Shown in pieces: positions 1 through 6,835 of a stretch of DNA of 11,724 bases. The DNA comes from an uncultured Clostridia bacterium (GTDB taxonomy: Bacteria > Bacillota_A > Clostridia > Christensenellales > Aristaeellaceae), in NCBI GenBank assembly GCA_946408865.1, contig CAMJTZ010000048.1, positions 1 through 11,724 of the forward strand, read 5' to 3'. Positions within the stretch are counted from its first letter, which is position 1. Every line of letters begins with the position of its first letter. Both the position numbers and the translations under genes were made by a program. The notes under the pieces are model-generated. The model was not told the origin of the DNA. It worked only from the letters and a program-made list of their open reading frames with translations, and ran no database searches.

Positions 1-1
1 A

Positions 2-1831
2 TCCTCCAATGATCATGAAACCATGCTGCACGTCCAGGATTTCAACCGGGACGGCCGGGCGGAAATCATCCTGAAATCGGCGCCGGGAACCCGGGTCGGC
101 TTCTGGGATGAGGAAAAAGGCTGTGTGGTTTATCCCGATGATGCGGATCACGTGGTCGGCGGTGAGGAAGGGCTCCGGTGCACCACGGAACAGTTCATCC
201 GGGATTTCAGCGAAGGAAACACAGAGGAGCTGAAGCGCAAGTGGTCGCTGCTCAACAATTTTGATATCTGCTACAGGTCCCCTGTTTTTACCGAAGGCAA
301 CGACGGCTCCAATGATCCCGGAAAGAAGGCCTGGATCAAATCCTATCACATCGGGCCCATGGGACCCGGACACCGGGAATATGTAACGGCCGTCGGATAC
401 GACGGGCGTCAGGGGGTGATCCTGGATACGGTGGATTATGCGTTCCCCTGGACGGCGGTATCCTCGGACGGGGATAATTTCGCCCTGGATCCCATGACCC
501 AGCGGGGAAACTTCTGCACGATTACCGATCCGCTGCCCGGTGCCGATACGATGGACAGCTACAAAGTCCAGGTCATGCAGAAAAAGGACGGATATTTCCT
601 TTCCCGCCGCTGGAAATATCCGGTATGGGGAGACGGCCAGGGCAACCGGGCCAACCGCTACGCGGGCGGCGTCGCGTGCCTGGACGGGGAAAACTATTAT
701 GCCGTGATTCAGCGCGGTTATTATCAGCGGACCACCTTTGCCGCCTATACGATGCAGGGCAGCAGACTGATGCCGCCGGCCGTTTTCGATTCGGAAGATC
801 CCCGCTGCTGGACCCTGGGAGACGGACCGGATCTCTACCGGGCGCGCGGAAATCATTTTACGGACATGGCGGATATCGACCGCGACGGCCGGGATGAAGT
901 TGTGCTGAAAGGCATGAACCTCAGCCTGTCTGAAGACGGGAAATATCTGCTGCCCCGGGTGCTGTGCGGGGATATTCTGCCCATGCTGAAAGGCACCGGG
1001 CGCCAGCCGGCTTTCGGCGAGAACCTTGCCACCGATGAAATCCGCAAAACCCCGGGCAACGCCTGGGCAGGCCTGCAGCACGGAGACCGCAGCGCCCTGC
1101 TGCCGGTCAACGCGGCCGGGGATATCCGCATCTATTCCGGAACCGAGGAATATACGCTGGACAACCGGCACACCGGATGCCAGTTCGGCTGGCTTCCGGG
1201 CCCGGAGGCGCATGATCCCAACCGGGGACTCCGGCTGGAAAACGGCAGGCTGGTTTACGAAAGCTCTCTGGTCTTCGGGGAATTCTCCGGGGATGACGAC
1301 GAAGGTTCCGTCGCCGGCAATTTTTCCAACCGCTGGCCGGGTGCCATGGCCGGCGGGTCGGAGTGCGGATGCCGGGTGCGGAGCCTTACAGACGGCCGGG
1401 TTCTTTTGGAGACAGACTGTCCGCGGGGTATCCCGCAGGGGGAAAACGCGCTCTGGTTCGGTCCGGGACTGACCCACTACGCATGCAACGGCAGTGAAGT
1501 GCATATCCCGGATCAGAATACGCTCAAATTCCTTCCCTATCTCACAACCGGGCTGATTTCCACCGGAAGCAAACGGACCCCTACCCTGAAAGCGGACCTT
1601 TTCGGCGACTGGCGGGAAGAGCTGATCCTGACGGACGAACAGAACCATATCGTCATCGTGCGTACGCTCGCCCTCACGGAATACGGAATCCGCTGCCTCA
1701 TGCACGATCCGTGGTACCGCAATTCCGCGGCCAATCAGAATATCTGTTACAATCAGGTGGGTTTTGCTTCCTTCTATCTGGGAGATGAGGCTCCGCTGCC
1801 GGAAAAACGGACGGATATCTGCTTCGGCTGA
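2..1831 (+). CDS. Rhamnogalacturonan lyase, PL11 type (5'-truncated by window edge)
   Basis: Probable secreted or surface enzyme that cuts the rhamnogalacturonan-I backbone of pectin by beta-elimination. The frame is open to the left edge, so the signal peptide and first propeller blades lie outside; the first ATG (23) is internal. Numbered from that Met, family landmarks appear in order: a Ca-binding-like DFNRDGRAE at 6-14, WGDGQGNRANR near 202, an RGYY segment near 233, GNH followed by DIDRDGRDE near 280-292, ADLFGDWREE near 525-534, and LMHDPWYR with a closing FYLGD near 558-588. These match the beta-propeller core of Bacillus YesW, compared from memory. Two features differ: the segment between the first Ca motif and WGDGQGN is about 110 residues longer than in YesW, and the GHGDALH-like motif is LCGDILP here. 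It ends in TGA and converges on the kinase gene with no clear terminator between. Family assignment is firm; exact specificity is not. Confidence 0.88.
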   Translation, partial: SSNDHETMLHVQDFNRDGRAEIILKSAPGTRVGFWDEEKGCVVYPDDADHVVGGEEGLRCTTEQFIRDFSEGNTEELKRKWSLLNNFDICYRSPVFTEGNDGSNDPGKKAWIKSYHIGPMGPGHREYVTAVGYDGRQGVILDTVDYAFPWTAVSSDGDNFALDPMTQRGNFCTITDPLPGADTMDSYKVQVMQKKDGYFLSRRWKYPVWGDGQGNRANRYAGGVACLDGENYYAVIQRGYYQRTTFAAYTMQGSRLMPPAVFDSEDPRCWTLGDGPDLYRARGNHFTDMADIDRDGRDEVVLKGMNLSLSEDGKYLLPRVLCGDILPMLKGTGRQPAFGENLATDEIRKTPGNAWAGLQHGDRSALLPVNAAGDIRIYSGTEEYTLDNRHTGCQFGWLPGPEAHDPNRGLRLENGRLVYESSLVFGEFSGDDDEGSVAGNFSNRWPGAMAGGSECGCRVRSLTDGRVLLETDCPRGIPQGENALWFGPGLTHYACNGSEVHIPDQNTLKFLPYLTTGLISTGSKRTPTLKADLFGDWREELILTDEQNHIVIVRTLALTEYGIRCLMHDPWYRNSAANQNICYNQVGFASFYLGDEAPLPEKRTDICFG

Positions 1832-1922
1832 GCGGAATGTCCGGCGTCGCAACCCCTGTTTTCTGACGGCGGGGCTGCCGCACCGGCATCCTGATTAATG
1901 AAGCAGAAGCGTATCCATTGTT

Positions 1923-3023
1923 TCAAACAAAACGTACGGGGTCCACCGGCTTGCTCAGATGCGCGTTCAGCCCGGCCTGCATGCTGTGCTGAACATCCTT
2001 GTCAAAGGCGTTGGCCGTTAACGCGATGATCGGTATGCTTTTTGCGTCGCCGCGGTTCATGGCCCGGATTCTCCGGGTCGCTTCCAGCCCGTCCATTTCA
2101 GGCATCCGCATATCCATCAGAACAGCATCATAATAACCTTCTTCGTGTTGCTCAAACATTTCCACGGCAACCCGGCCGTTTTCCGCGTGATCCGCCTGAA
2201 TTTCGCGCATGGAGAGTACCATCATCAGTATTTCGGCGTTCACCGGAACGTCTTCCGCCAGCAGTACCCTGCAGTGCCTGAGATCTGCCTTCTCACTTTT
2301 CACGCCTGCCTGGTCCGGCGCTTTTTCCGCTTCCTCTGTGCTTTGGTTCCCGCAGTCGGTCAGCGTGACCGTAACCGTGAAGGTGGTTCCTTTTTCTTTC
2401 TCGCTCTCAACGGAGATCGTTCCGTTCATCAGCTCAATGAAGCTTTTGGTGATGGCCATGCCCAGGCCCGTGCTTCCGTAGCGGTTCGTGCGGGATGAAT
2501 CCTCCTGACTGAAGGCGTCAAACAACCTGGGCAGATAATCCTGGCTCATCCCGATCCCTGTATCGCTGATGATAAAGCGCAGCGTGGTTTTTCCGCTGAA
2601 GCGCGCAACGGCTTCCGCGGCGAACGTGACGGTACCGCCCGGCGGTGTGAATTTAGCCGCGTTCCCGAGGATATTGATCAGAACCTCCCGCAGTTTCACG
2701 TCATCGCCGATATACTGATCCTCGACGTTGCCGTTTGTGCGGTATTTATACGCGATGCCCTTGTCTCTGCACTGGCCGCTGATAATCGTATGGACCTGCG
2801 CCACGGTCTTCGAAAAAGAAAACGCTTCATTTTTCACGGTCATACGGCCGGATTCGATGCGGCTCATGTCCAGAATGTCGTTGATGATACTGAGCAGATG
2901 CTGGGCGGACAGCCCGATCTTTTCCAGATATTCCCGCGTCGTCTCAGAGACACCGGGATCATTCAGCGCAATCCGGTCCAGCCCGATGATCGCGTTCATC
3001 GGCGTACGGATTTCATGGCTCAT
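1923..3023 (-). CDS. C-terminal half of split hybrid kinase: HisKA, HATPase and receiver
   Basis: The longest Met-started frame after the TAG gives 366 residues. It begins exactly at the HisKA box: MSHEIRTP with the phosphorylatable His at 3. The ATPase domain has an N-box (NILGNAAKF, 117-125), DTGIGM (154-159) and GSTGLGMAI (183-191). After a linker the receiver domain has the acidic pair E257/D258, phospho-acceptor D304 in VLMDMRMP, T336 and K358 in the SKP motif. All catalytic residues for His-to-Asp phosphotransfer are present. The Met at 3023 lacks a Shine-Dalgarno and would drop the start of the dimerisation helix, so independent expression is doubtful. The last receiver helix (alpha5) is lost to the frameshift near 1930. 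Convergent with the pectin lyase gene. Confidence 0.72.
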   Translation of the reverse strand: MSHEIRTPMNAIIGLDRIALNDPGVSETTREYLEKIGLSAQHLLSIINDILDMSRIESGRMTVKNEAFSFSKTVAQVHTIISGQCRDKGIAYKYRTNGNVEDQYIGDDVKLREVLINILGNAAKFTPPGGTVTFAAEAVARFSGKTTLRFIISDTGIGMSQDYLPRLFDAFSQEDSSRTNRYGSTGLGMAITKSFIELMNGTISVESEKEKGTTFTVTVTLTDCGNQSTEEAEKAPDQAGVKSEKADLRHCRVLLAEDVPVNAEILMMVLSMREIQADHAENGRVAVEMFEQHEEGYYDAVLMDMRMPEMDGLEATRRIRAMNRGDAKSIPIIALTANAFDKDVQHSMQAGLNAHLSKPVDPVRFV

Positions 3024-3080
3024 ATTGGACAGGAAAGCCGTCTTCGCCCGGTTGGCCTGATTGGCTTCTTCCAGGGCAAT

Positions 3081-3965
3081 CTACAGCGATTCCCGCTGCT
3101 GTGCCAGTTCGCGTATCATTTCCCTGCGTTCGGTAACGTCAATGAACACGCCGATATACGTGATCGGCGAGCCGTCAGGACGGCGGGTCGGCTTGCCGAC
3201 AGCCCGGTACCAGCGGTACCCTCTGTTTTTCGTCAGCAGGCGGTACTCCACGTCATAGATCGTCTGCCCTGTATAGTCGCTAATGGTTTCATTGTATGCG
3301 TTCAGCACACGCTCTTTGTCATCGGGATGCAGCAGGCTGGACCAGGATTCCAGCACGTCCGGAAAATCGTCCGCGCCATGATAGCCGACCATTCTTCGGA
3401 ATTCATCGCTCCAGCTGACCCGGACCATCCTGCCTGTCTCATCAAAATCCATGGTCCATTTGCCGGAACCGAGCATTTCATGAATTGTGTCTGGAGAGGC
3501 GGCTTCGTTCTGCAGCGCGGCGTACAGCGCGTCATGTTCCTTCTCATGGGTGATGTCAATCGTCACGCCCCGGTACTGTACCGGTCTGCCCTCGGAATCA
3601 CGGGACAGCATTCCCCTGCTGCGGAACCAGCGGACCGAGCCGTCTTTTTTGATAAAGCGGAAATCATTGCCCGCTGTGGACAGAACGTTATTGTCAAAAA
3701 GACTGGCAGTCGTTTCTGCCATAAAGGCATCCCTGTCTTCCGGGTAAATGCCGCGCAGTAACGAATCAAACGCATTCGGAAAATCATTTTGGTCGCTGTA
3801 GCCCATCAGCCTGCGGAAGCCGTCGCCCCATTGTACAGAGGTCAGGGAGCCGTCCGGCGCAAAGTTGATCACCCAGCTTCCTGCTTCAGTCAGATCCGTA
3901 AGAAGACGGATCGTCGCGGCCTGTTCTTTTATGCGCATGTCCCTTTCATCGTCTGTCAGGCTCAT
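3081..3965 (-). CDS. N-terminal sensor half of split hybrid kinase: tandem PAS domains
   Basis: 294 residues ending at the in-frame TAG. Two PAS_3/PAC-like domains lie in tandem, about 29-143 and 168-283. They resemble each other strongly: GSW versus GKW at the start, FRRLMGY versus FRRMVGY, DFP, YPEDRDAF versus HPDDKERV, VRWFR versus YRWYR, and closing TIDITHEKE versus FIDVTERRE. The pair probably arose by internal duplication. PAS domains bind small ligands or cofactors or sense redox state; nothing here identifies the ligand. There is no signal peptide or TM helix, so sensing would be cytoplasmic. Alone this fragment has no catalytic part. A promoter upstream of 3965 is not clear; the divergent flavoprotein gene starts 150 bp away. 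Confidence 0.8.
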   Translation of the reverse strand: MSLTDDERDMRIKEQAATIRLLTDLTEAGSWVINFAPDGSLTSVQWGDGFRRLMGYSDQNDFPNAFDSLLRGIYPEDRDAFMAETTASLFDNNVLSTAGNDFRFIKKDGSVRWFRSRGMLSRDSEGRPVQYRGVTIDITHEKEHDALYAALQNEAASPDTIHEMLGSGKWTMDFDETGRMVRVSWSDEFRRMVGYHGADDFPDVLESWSSLLHPDDKERVLNAYNETISDYTGQTIYDVEYRLLTKNRGYRWYRAVGKPTRRPDGSPITYIGVFIDVTERREMIRELAQQRESL

Positions 3966-4055
3966 AAAGGGCTCCCTTCACCGGATATGAATCAGCCTTT
4001 ATCAGGATTAAGAATAGCACGATTCCCTTTTTATTTCCACCATCAACAGAGGGAT

Positions 4056-4084
4056 TTGCCTGTCAGCCCATTGCTGTGTATACT
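4056..4084 (+). promoter_or_regulatory. Sigma-A-type promoter of the flavoprotein gene
   Basis: TTGCCT (4056-4061), a 17-nt spacer and TATACT (4079-4084). Transcription would start about 4091, some 25 nt before the ATG at 4116. Confidence 0.65.
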
Positions 4085-4098
4085 GTCAGCACAGCAAT
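4070..4098 (+). promoter_or_regulatory. Inverted repeat around the -10 box, candidate repressor operator
   Basis: ATTGCTGTG (4070-4078) and CACAGCAAT (4090-4098) are perfect 9-nt inverse complements around an 11-nt centre that contains the whole -10 hexamer and reaches the expected start site. A dimeric regulator bound here would block RNA polymerase. No T tract follows, so it is not a terminator. The regulator is not encoded in the window. Confidence 0.55.
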
Positions 4099-4115
4099 CG
4101 AAAGGATAAAGCTCC

Positions 4116-4679
4116 ATGAAAACACTGATATGGAATGGTTCTCCCAGGGAAAACGGCGACACGGCCGCTCTGATCCGGGAAGTGATCGGAAAACTGCCCG
4201 GAGAATATAAAGTTGTGGATGCATACAGGTGTAACATTTCTCCCTGCATGGACTGCCGGTATTGCCGGACGCATACCGGCTGCGCGATACAGGATGATAT
4301 GCAGGAAGTCTATGAATATATCCGTGAATGCGACAATATTTTAATCGCTTCCCCGGTTTATTTCTCGGAACTGACCGGAAAACTGCTGGATCTGGGGAGC
4401 AGGCTCCAGACGTATTACTGTGCAGCTTTCTTCCGAAAAGAAAAGCCCATTGCAAAGGAAAAGCGAGGCGCGGTTATCCTGGTCGGCGGTGGGGACGGCC
4501 GGCCGGACAAGGCGTACAGCACAGCCTGTACGCTTCTGCATCAGATGATCTGCAATACCATTCACGAGCTGGTGTGCAGTCATCATACAAATGAAATACC
4601 CGCGGCTGAGGACATCCTTGCAATGCAGGGAATTGACAGCATCATCCGTTTCTTTCAATCATTTCCGTCGTGTTGTTGA
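4116..4679 (+). CDS. NAD(P)H-dependent FMN oxidoreductase / iron-sulfur flavoprotein-like
   Basis: 187 residues, cytoplasmic, flavodoxin-like fold of the FMN_red superfamily. GSPRENGDTAAL (8-19) after the first beta strand is the FMN phosphate-binding loop, and SPVYFSELTGKL (79-90) is the second flavin-contacting segment. Four cysteines, C44, C47, C50 and C56, form a CX2CX2CX5C cluster. This matches the spacing of iron-sulfur flavoproteins (Isf), but many putative NAD(P)H oxidoreductases share a similar PCxxCxxC motif, so an actual 4Fe-4S cluster is unproven. Likely role: electron transfer to a quinone, nitro compound or other redox partner. AAAGGA lies about 10 nt before the ATG. The C-terminus (FFQSFPSCC) is unlike the usual helical end. 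Expressed from its own promoter overlapped by a palindrome, so probably induced by a small molecule or redox signal. Confidence 0.8.
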   Translation: MKTLIWNGSPRENGDTAALIREVIGKLPGEYKVVDAYRCNISPCMDCRYCRTHTGCAIQDDMQEVYEYIRECDNILIASPVYFSELTGKLLDLGSRLQTYYCAAFFRKEKPIAKEKRGAVILVGGGDGRPDKAYSTACTLLHQMICNTIHELVCSHHTNEIPAAEDILAMQGIDSIIRFFQSFPSCC

Positions 4680-4690
4680 ATTCGCAACAG

Positions 4691-4724
4691 AAAAACCCTG
4701 TGAGCAAAACTCACAGGGCAGTTT
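4691..4724. terminator. Bidirectional intrinsic terminator between flavoprotein gene and tRNAs
   Basis: Nine-bp perfect stem CCCTGTGAG (4696-4704) / CTCACAGGG (4710-4718) with loop CAAAA. On the minus strand the stem is followed at once by five T (4695-4691), so it is strongest for the tRNA transcript. On the plus strand CAG and then TTTT follow, giving a weaker terminator for the flavoprotein gene. Confidence 0.85.
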
Positions 4725-4728
4725 TATC

Positions 4729-4819
4729 TGGCGGAGAAGCCGGGATTTGAACCCGGGCTGCCATCACTGACACTACTCCCTTAGCAGGGGAGCCCCTTCG
4801 GCCACTTGGGTACTTCTCC
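4729..4819 (-). tRNA. tRNA-Ser (anticodon GCU)
   Basis: Class II tRNA, 91 nt including an encoded CCA (4731-4729). The acceptor stem is GGAGAAG/CTTCTCC with discriminator G. The anticodon stem CTCCC/GGGAG encloses loop CTGCTAA with anticodon GCT at 4785-4783, decoding AGC/AGU. It has the long variable arm expected for serine, and a T arm CCGGG-TTCAAAT-CCCGG. Second in the transcript, 10 nt after the UGA-reading tRNA. Confidence 0.96.
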
Positions 4820-4829
4820 ATGTCAAGGC

Positions 4830-4918
4830 TGGCGGAGCGAGAGGGATTCGAACCCCCGGTACCTTTCGGTATCACTGGTTTTCAAGACCAGCGCCTTCAA
4901 CCGCTCGGCCATCGCTCC
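4830..4918 (-). tRNA. tRNA-Ser (anticodon UGA)
   Basis: Class II tRNA, 89 nt with encoded CCA (4832-4830). Acceptor GGAGCGA/TCGCTCC, discriminator G. Anticodon stem CTGGT/ACCAG with loop CTTGAAA, anticodon TGA at 4884-4882, decoding UCA and other UCN codons. Variable-arm hairpin TACC-GAAA-GGTA and T loop TTCGAAT are clear. First gene of the tRNA pair. Confidence 0.96.
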
Positions 4919-4937
4919 AGATTCAACCAGCCCGATT

Positions 4938-4966
4938 ATATTATCATGAGTTGGCGGGGGCGTCAA
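4938..4966 (-). promoter_or_regulatory. Promoter of the serine tRNA pair
   Basis: On the minus strand: TTGACG (4966-4961), 17-nt spacer, TAATAT (4943-4938). The start would fall about 4931, roughly a dozen nt before the first tRNA. Confidence 0.75.
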
Positions 4967-5090
4967 GAGAAATCTATTCCTCTGAATTGGAGGAATAGCC
5001 TTTTTCATTTGTCTGTTTTGATATTTGCCTCTTTTTTCCTTTTCCTGTAGCATATTCTCCGGAAAGCAAAAGAAAGGAATGCTGACAGTT

Positions 5091-5978
5091 ATGGAACAGA
5101 AAGCGATTTGTACAGAAGCGCTGACCAAATTTTACGGCAGGGCGCGCGGCATTGACGGGCTGAGCCTGTCGGTGGATAAGGGCGCCTTTTTCGGATTCAT
5201 CGGACCCAACGGCGCCGGCAAGTCCACAACCGTGCGTACGCTGCTCGGCCTGATTCATCCGGATTCAGGCGCTGGCAAAGTCCTCGGCTTTGATATTGTG
5301 AAAGAGAACTGTGCCATTCTGGAGCGCGTGGGATATCTCCCCTCTGACAACGCCTTCTACCCCGGTATGCGGGTGAAAGATATGCTGAAGTTTTCCGCCG
5401 GGCTGCGGAAAAAGGACTGTTCCGCCCGCGCGGCGGAATTGTGCGGCAGGCTGCAGCTGGATCCGGGGAAAAAGGTGGAAGATCTTTCCTTCGGCAACCG
5501 GAAGAAAGTCGGCATCGTCTGCGCCCTCCAGCATGATCCGGAACTGCTGATCCTCGACGAGCCCACCGGCGGCCTGGATCCGCTGATCCAGCATGAATTT
5601 TTCGATATCCTGCAGGAGAAGAACCGGGAAGGCGTCACCGTCTTCCTTTCCAGCCATGTGCTTAGCGAAATCCAGCGGCACTGCTCCCGCGCTGCCGTCA
5701 TCCGGGAAGGCCGGGTCATTGCCTGCGATACCGTGGAGCATCTGGCAAAGTCCAATGCGCGCCGCATCACCCTGCGCGGTTCCCTCTCGCGGGAAGCCCT
5801 GGCGGATATCCGCGACTGGAAGCAGGAAAACGACACCGTCAGCTTCCTCTACAGCGGCGATATCAATCATCTGGTACAGGTCCTTTCCACAGTTGATGTG
5901 CAGGATCTGACTGTTGCGGAGCCTGATCTGGAAGAGATCATTCTCCATTACTACGGGAAAGGAAGTGAGCAGGCATGA
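5091..5978 (+). CDS. ABC transporter ATP-binding protein (BcrA/CcmA-type)
   Basis: 295 residues. Cytoplasmic ATPase subunit that powers the membrane partner encoded next. Walker A GPNGAGKST (38-46), signature LSFGNRKKV (132-140, with LSFGN in place of LSGGQ), Walker B LLILDEP (152-158), D-loop GGLDP and H-loop His189 in SSHVLSE are all present. The roughly 80-residue C-terminal tail is typical of ABC-2 exporter ATPases. ATG 5091 is preferred: AGAAAGG ends at 5077, 13 nt before it, somewhat far, whereas the in-frame ATG at 5079 lies directly against that Shine-Dalgarno. The frame stays open upstream to 5025, but those residues do not look like an ABC protein. The end overlaps the permease gene by 4 nt (ATGA). 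Substrate unknown; no immunity, peptide or regulator gene is adjacent. Confidence 0.9.
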   Translation: MEQKAICTEALTKFYGRARGIDGLSLSVDKGAFFGFIGPNGAGKSTTVRTLLGLIHPDSGAGKVLGFDIVKENCAILERVGYLPSDNAFYPGMRVKDMLKFSAGLRKKDCSARAAELCGRLQLDPGKKVEDLSFGNRKKVGIVCALQHDPELLILDEPTGGLDPLIQHEFFDILQEKNREGVTVFLSSHVLSEIQRHCSRAAVIREGRVIACDTVEHLAKSNARRITLRGSLSREALADIRDWKQENDTVSFLYSGDINHLVQVLSTVDVQDLTVAEPDLEEIILHYYGKGSEQA

Positions 5979-6760
5979 CGCTGATCCGCCATGAACTCCG
6001 GCGGGGCTGGAAATCTCTTCTGATCTGGACGGCTTCCATCAGCGCCTTCCTGGTGATCTGTATACTGATCTTCCCGGAAATGAAAACCCAGATGGACAGC
6101 ATCTCCTCCGTCTTTTCCTCCATGGGCGCCTTCACAAAGGCTTTCGGCATGGAAACCCTGAATTTCGGAACGCTGAACGGTTATTACGGCATTGAATGCG
6201 GCAATATCCTTGGCATCGGCGGCGCGCTGTTTGCCGCGCTGCTGGGCGTCTCCGCCCTCTCCCGCGAGGAGAAGGAAGGCACGGCTGAGCTTCTCCTCAC
6301 CCATCCCCTGAGCCGCGCGGAAATCGTTACACAGAAGCTGATCGCGGTCCTGATCCAGATTGTGGTCCTGAACGTTGTCGTTTTTCTGATGACCGTCGGC
6401 TCTATTGCCGTCATCGGCGAGGCCGTCCCGTGGAAGGAAGTCTGCCTGATGCATCTCGCCTTCTTCCTCCTGCAGCTGGAAATCGCCGCTGTCTGCTTTG
6501 GAATTTCCGCCTGCATCTGGCGCGGCGGTGTCGGAATCGGCCTGGGCCTGGCCATCGCCCTGTACTTCATGAACATCATTGCCAACCTGACCGACAAGGC
6601 GGAATTCCTGAAGGTCATCTCCCCCTTCGGTTATACGGACGGCGCGGATATTATCTCCGCAGGTTCGCTCCGGGGCAGCCGCATCGCGGTCGGCATGGCG
6701 TTCGCCGCCGCGGGTACTGCCCTCGCATACTGGAAGTACTGCAGGAAGGATATCCGCTGA
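5975..6760 (+). CDS. ABC-2 type exporter permease
   Basis: 261 residues with six predicted membrane helices at about 16-33, 75-95, 122-146, 157-181, 184-204 and 236-253, the usual ABC-2 layout. SREEKEGTAELLLTHPLSR (96-114), between TM2 and TM3, is the cytoplasmic coupling region found in this family (the 'EGT.E.LL..P.SR' pattern). It is translationally coupled to the ATPase gene through the ATGA overlap, so the two form one exporter, probably as a dimer of each. Possible cargo includes antibiotics, lipids or peptides; nothing here decides. Only 27 nt separate its stop from the -35 box of the riboswitch promoter and I see no terminator there, so its transcript may run into the riboswitch. Confidence 0.88.
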   Translation: MTLIRHELRRGWKSLLIWTASISAFLVICILIFPEMKTQMDSISSVFSSMGAFTKAFGMETLNFGTLNGYYGIECGNILGIGGALFAALLGVSALSREEKEGTAELLLTHPLSRAEIVTQKLIAVLIQIVVLNVVVFLMTVGSIAVIGEAVPWKEVCLMHLAFFLLQLEIAAVCFGISACIWRGGVGIGLGLAIALYFMNIIANLTDKAEFLKVISPFGYTDGADIISAGSLRGSRIAVGMAFAAAGTALAYWKYCRKDIR

Positions 6761-6787
6761 AAACCCTGTATTTCTCGTGTATTCCGT

Positions 6788-6817
6788 TTGACTTGCGGCG
6801 TCGGATTGTTTTATGAT
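6788..6817 (+). promoter_or_regulatory. Promoter of the glycine riboswitch-symporter unit
   Basis: TTGACT (6788-6793), 18-nt spacer, TATGAT (6812-6817). Start expected near 6824, just ahead of the riboswitch leader. Confidence 0.7.
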
Positions 6818-6835
6818 ACTTGCAATTGAATACGG

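Larger units (their letters stand above)
1895..3965 (-). pseudogene. Hybrid sensor histidine kinase (PAS-PAS-HisKA-HATPase-REC), broken by TAG and a frameshift
   Basis: The two minus-strand ORFs here are one gene. They share a frame, are separated only by a TAG at 3081-3083, and the 19 sense codons after the TAG read as the usual linker and start of HisKA (ending in FLSN before MSHEIRTP). CAG (Gln) to TAG is the simplest explanation. A second lesion lies near 1930: the frame closes with TGA at 1923-1925, but shifting past one extra T (an A4 run on the plus strand at 1929-1932) continues as FETMDTLLLH and stops at TAA 1895-1897. That is a normal ending for a receiver domain. The repaired product would be 689 residues, soluble, with no membrane segment. 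The start at 3965 follows a GGGAG Shine-Dalgarno. Recent decay, or errors in the source assembly, would both produce this pattern. Confidence 0.8.

Noticed and set aside
1873..1889. Small hairpin TGCCG-CAC-CGGCA between lyase and kinase genes as a terminator
   Set aside because: Five-bp stem with no T tract on either strand.
3081..3083. Pyrrolysine or general TAG recoding
   Set aside because: No amber-decoding tRNA or supporting gene in the window and a single event; kept only as a test in the finding.
2790..3761. 323-residue plus-strand frame opposite the kinase
   Set aside because: Shadow frame; the opposite strand shows PAS and HisKA domains. It does not explain the TAG.
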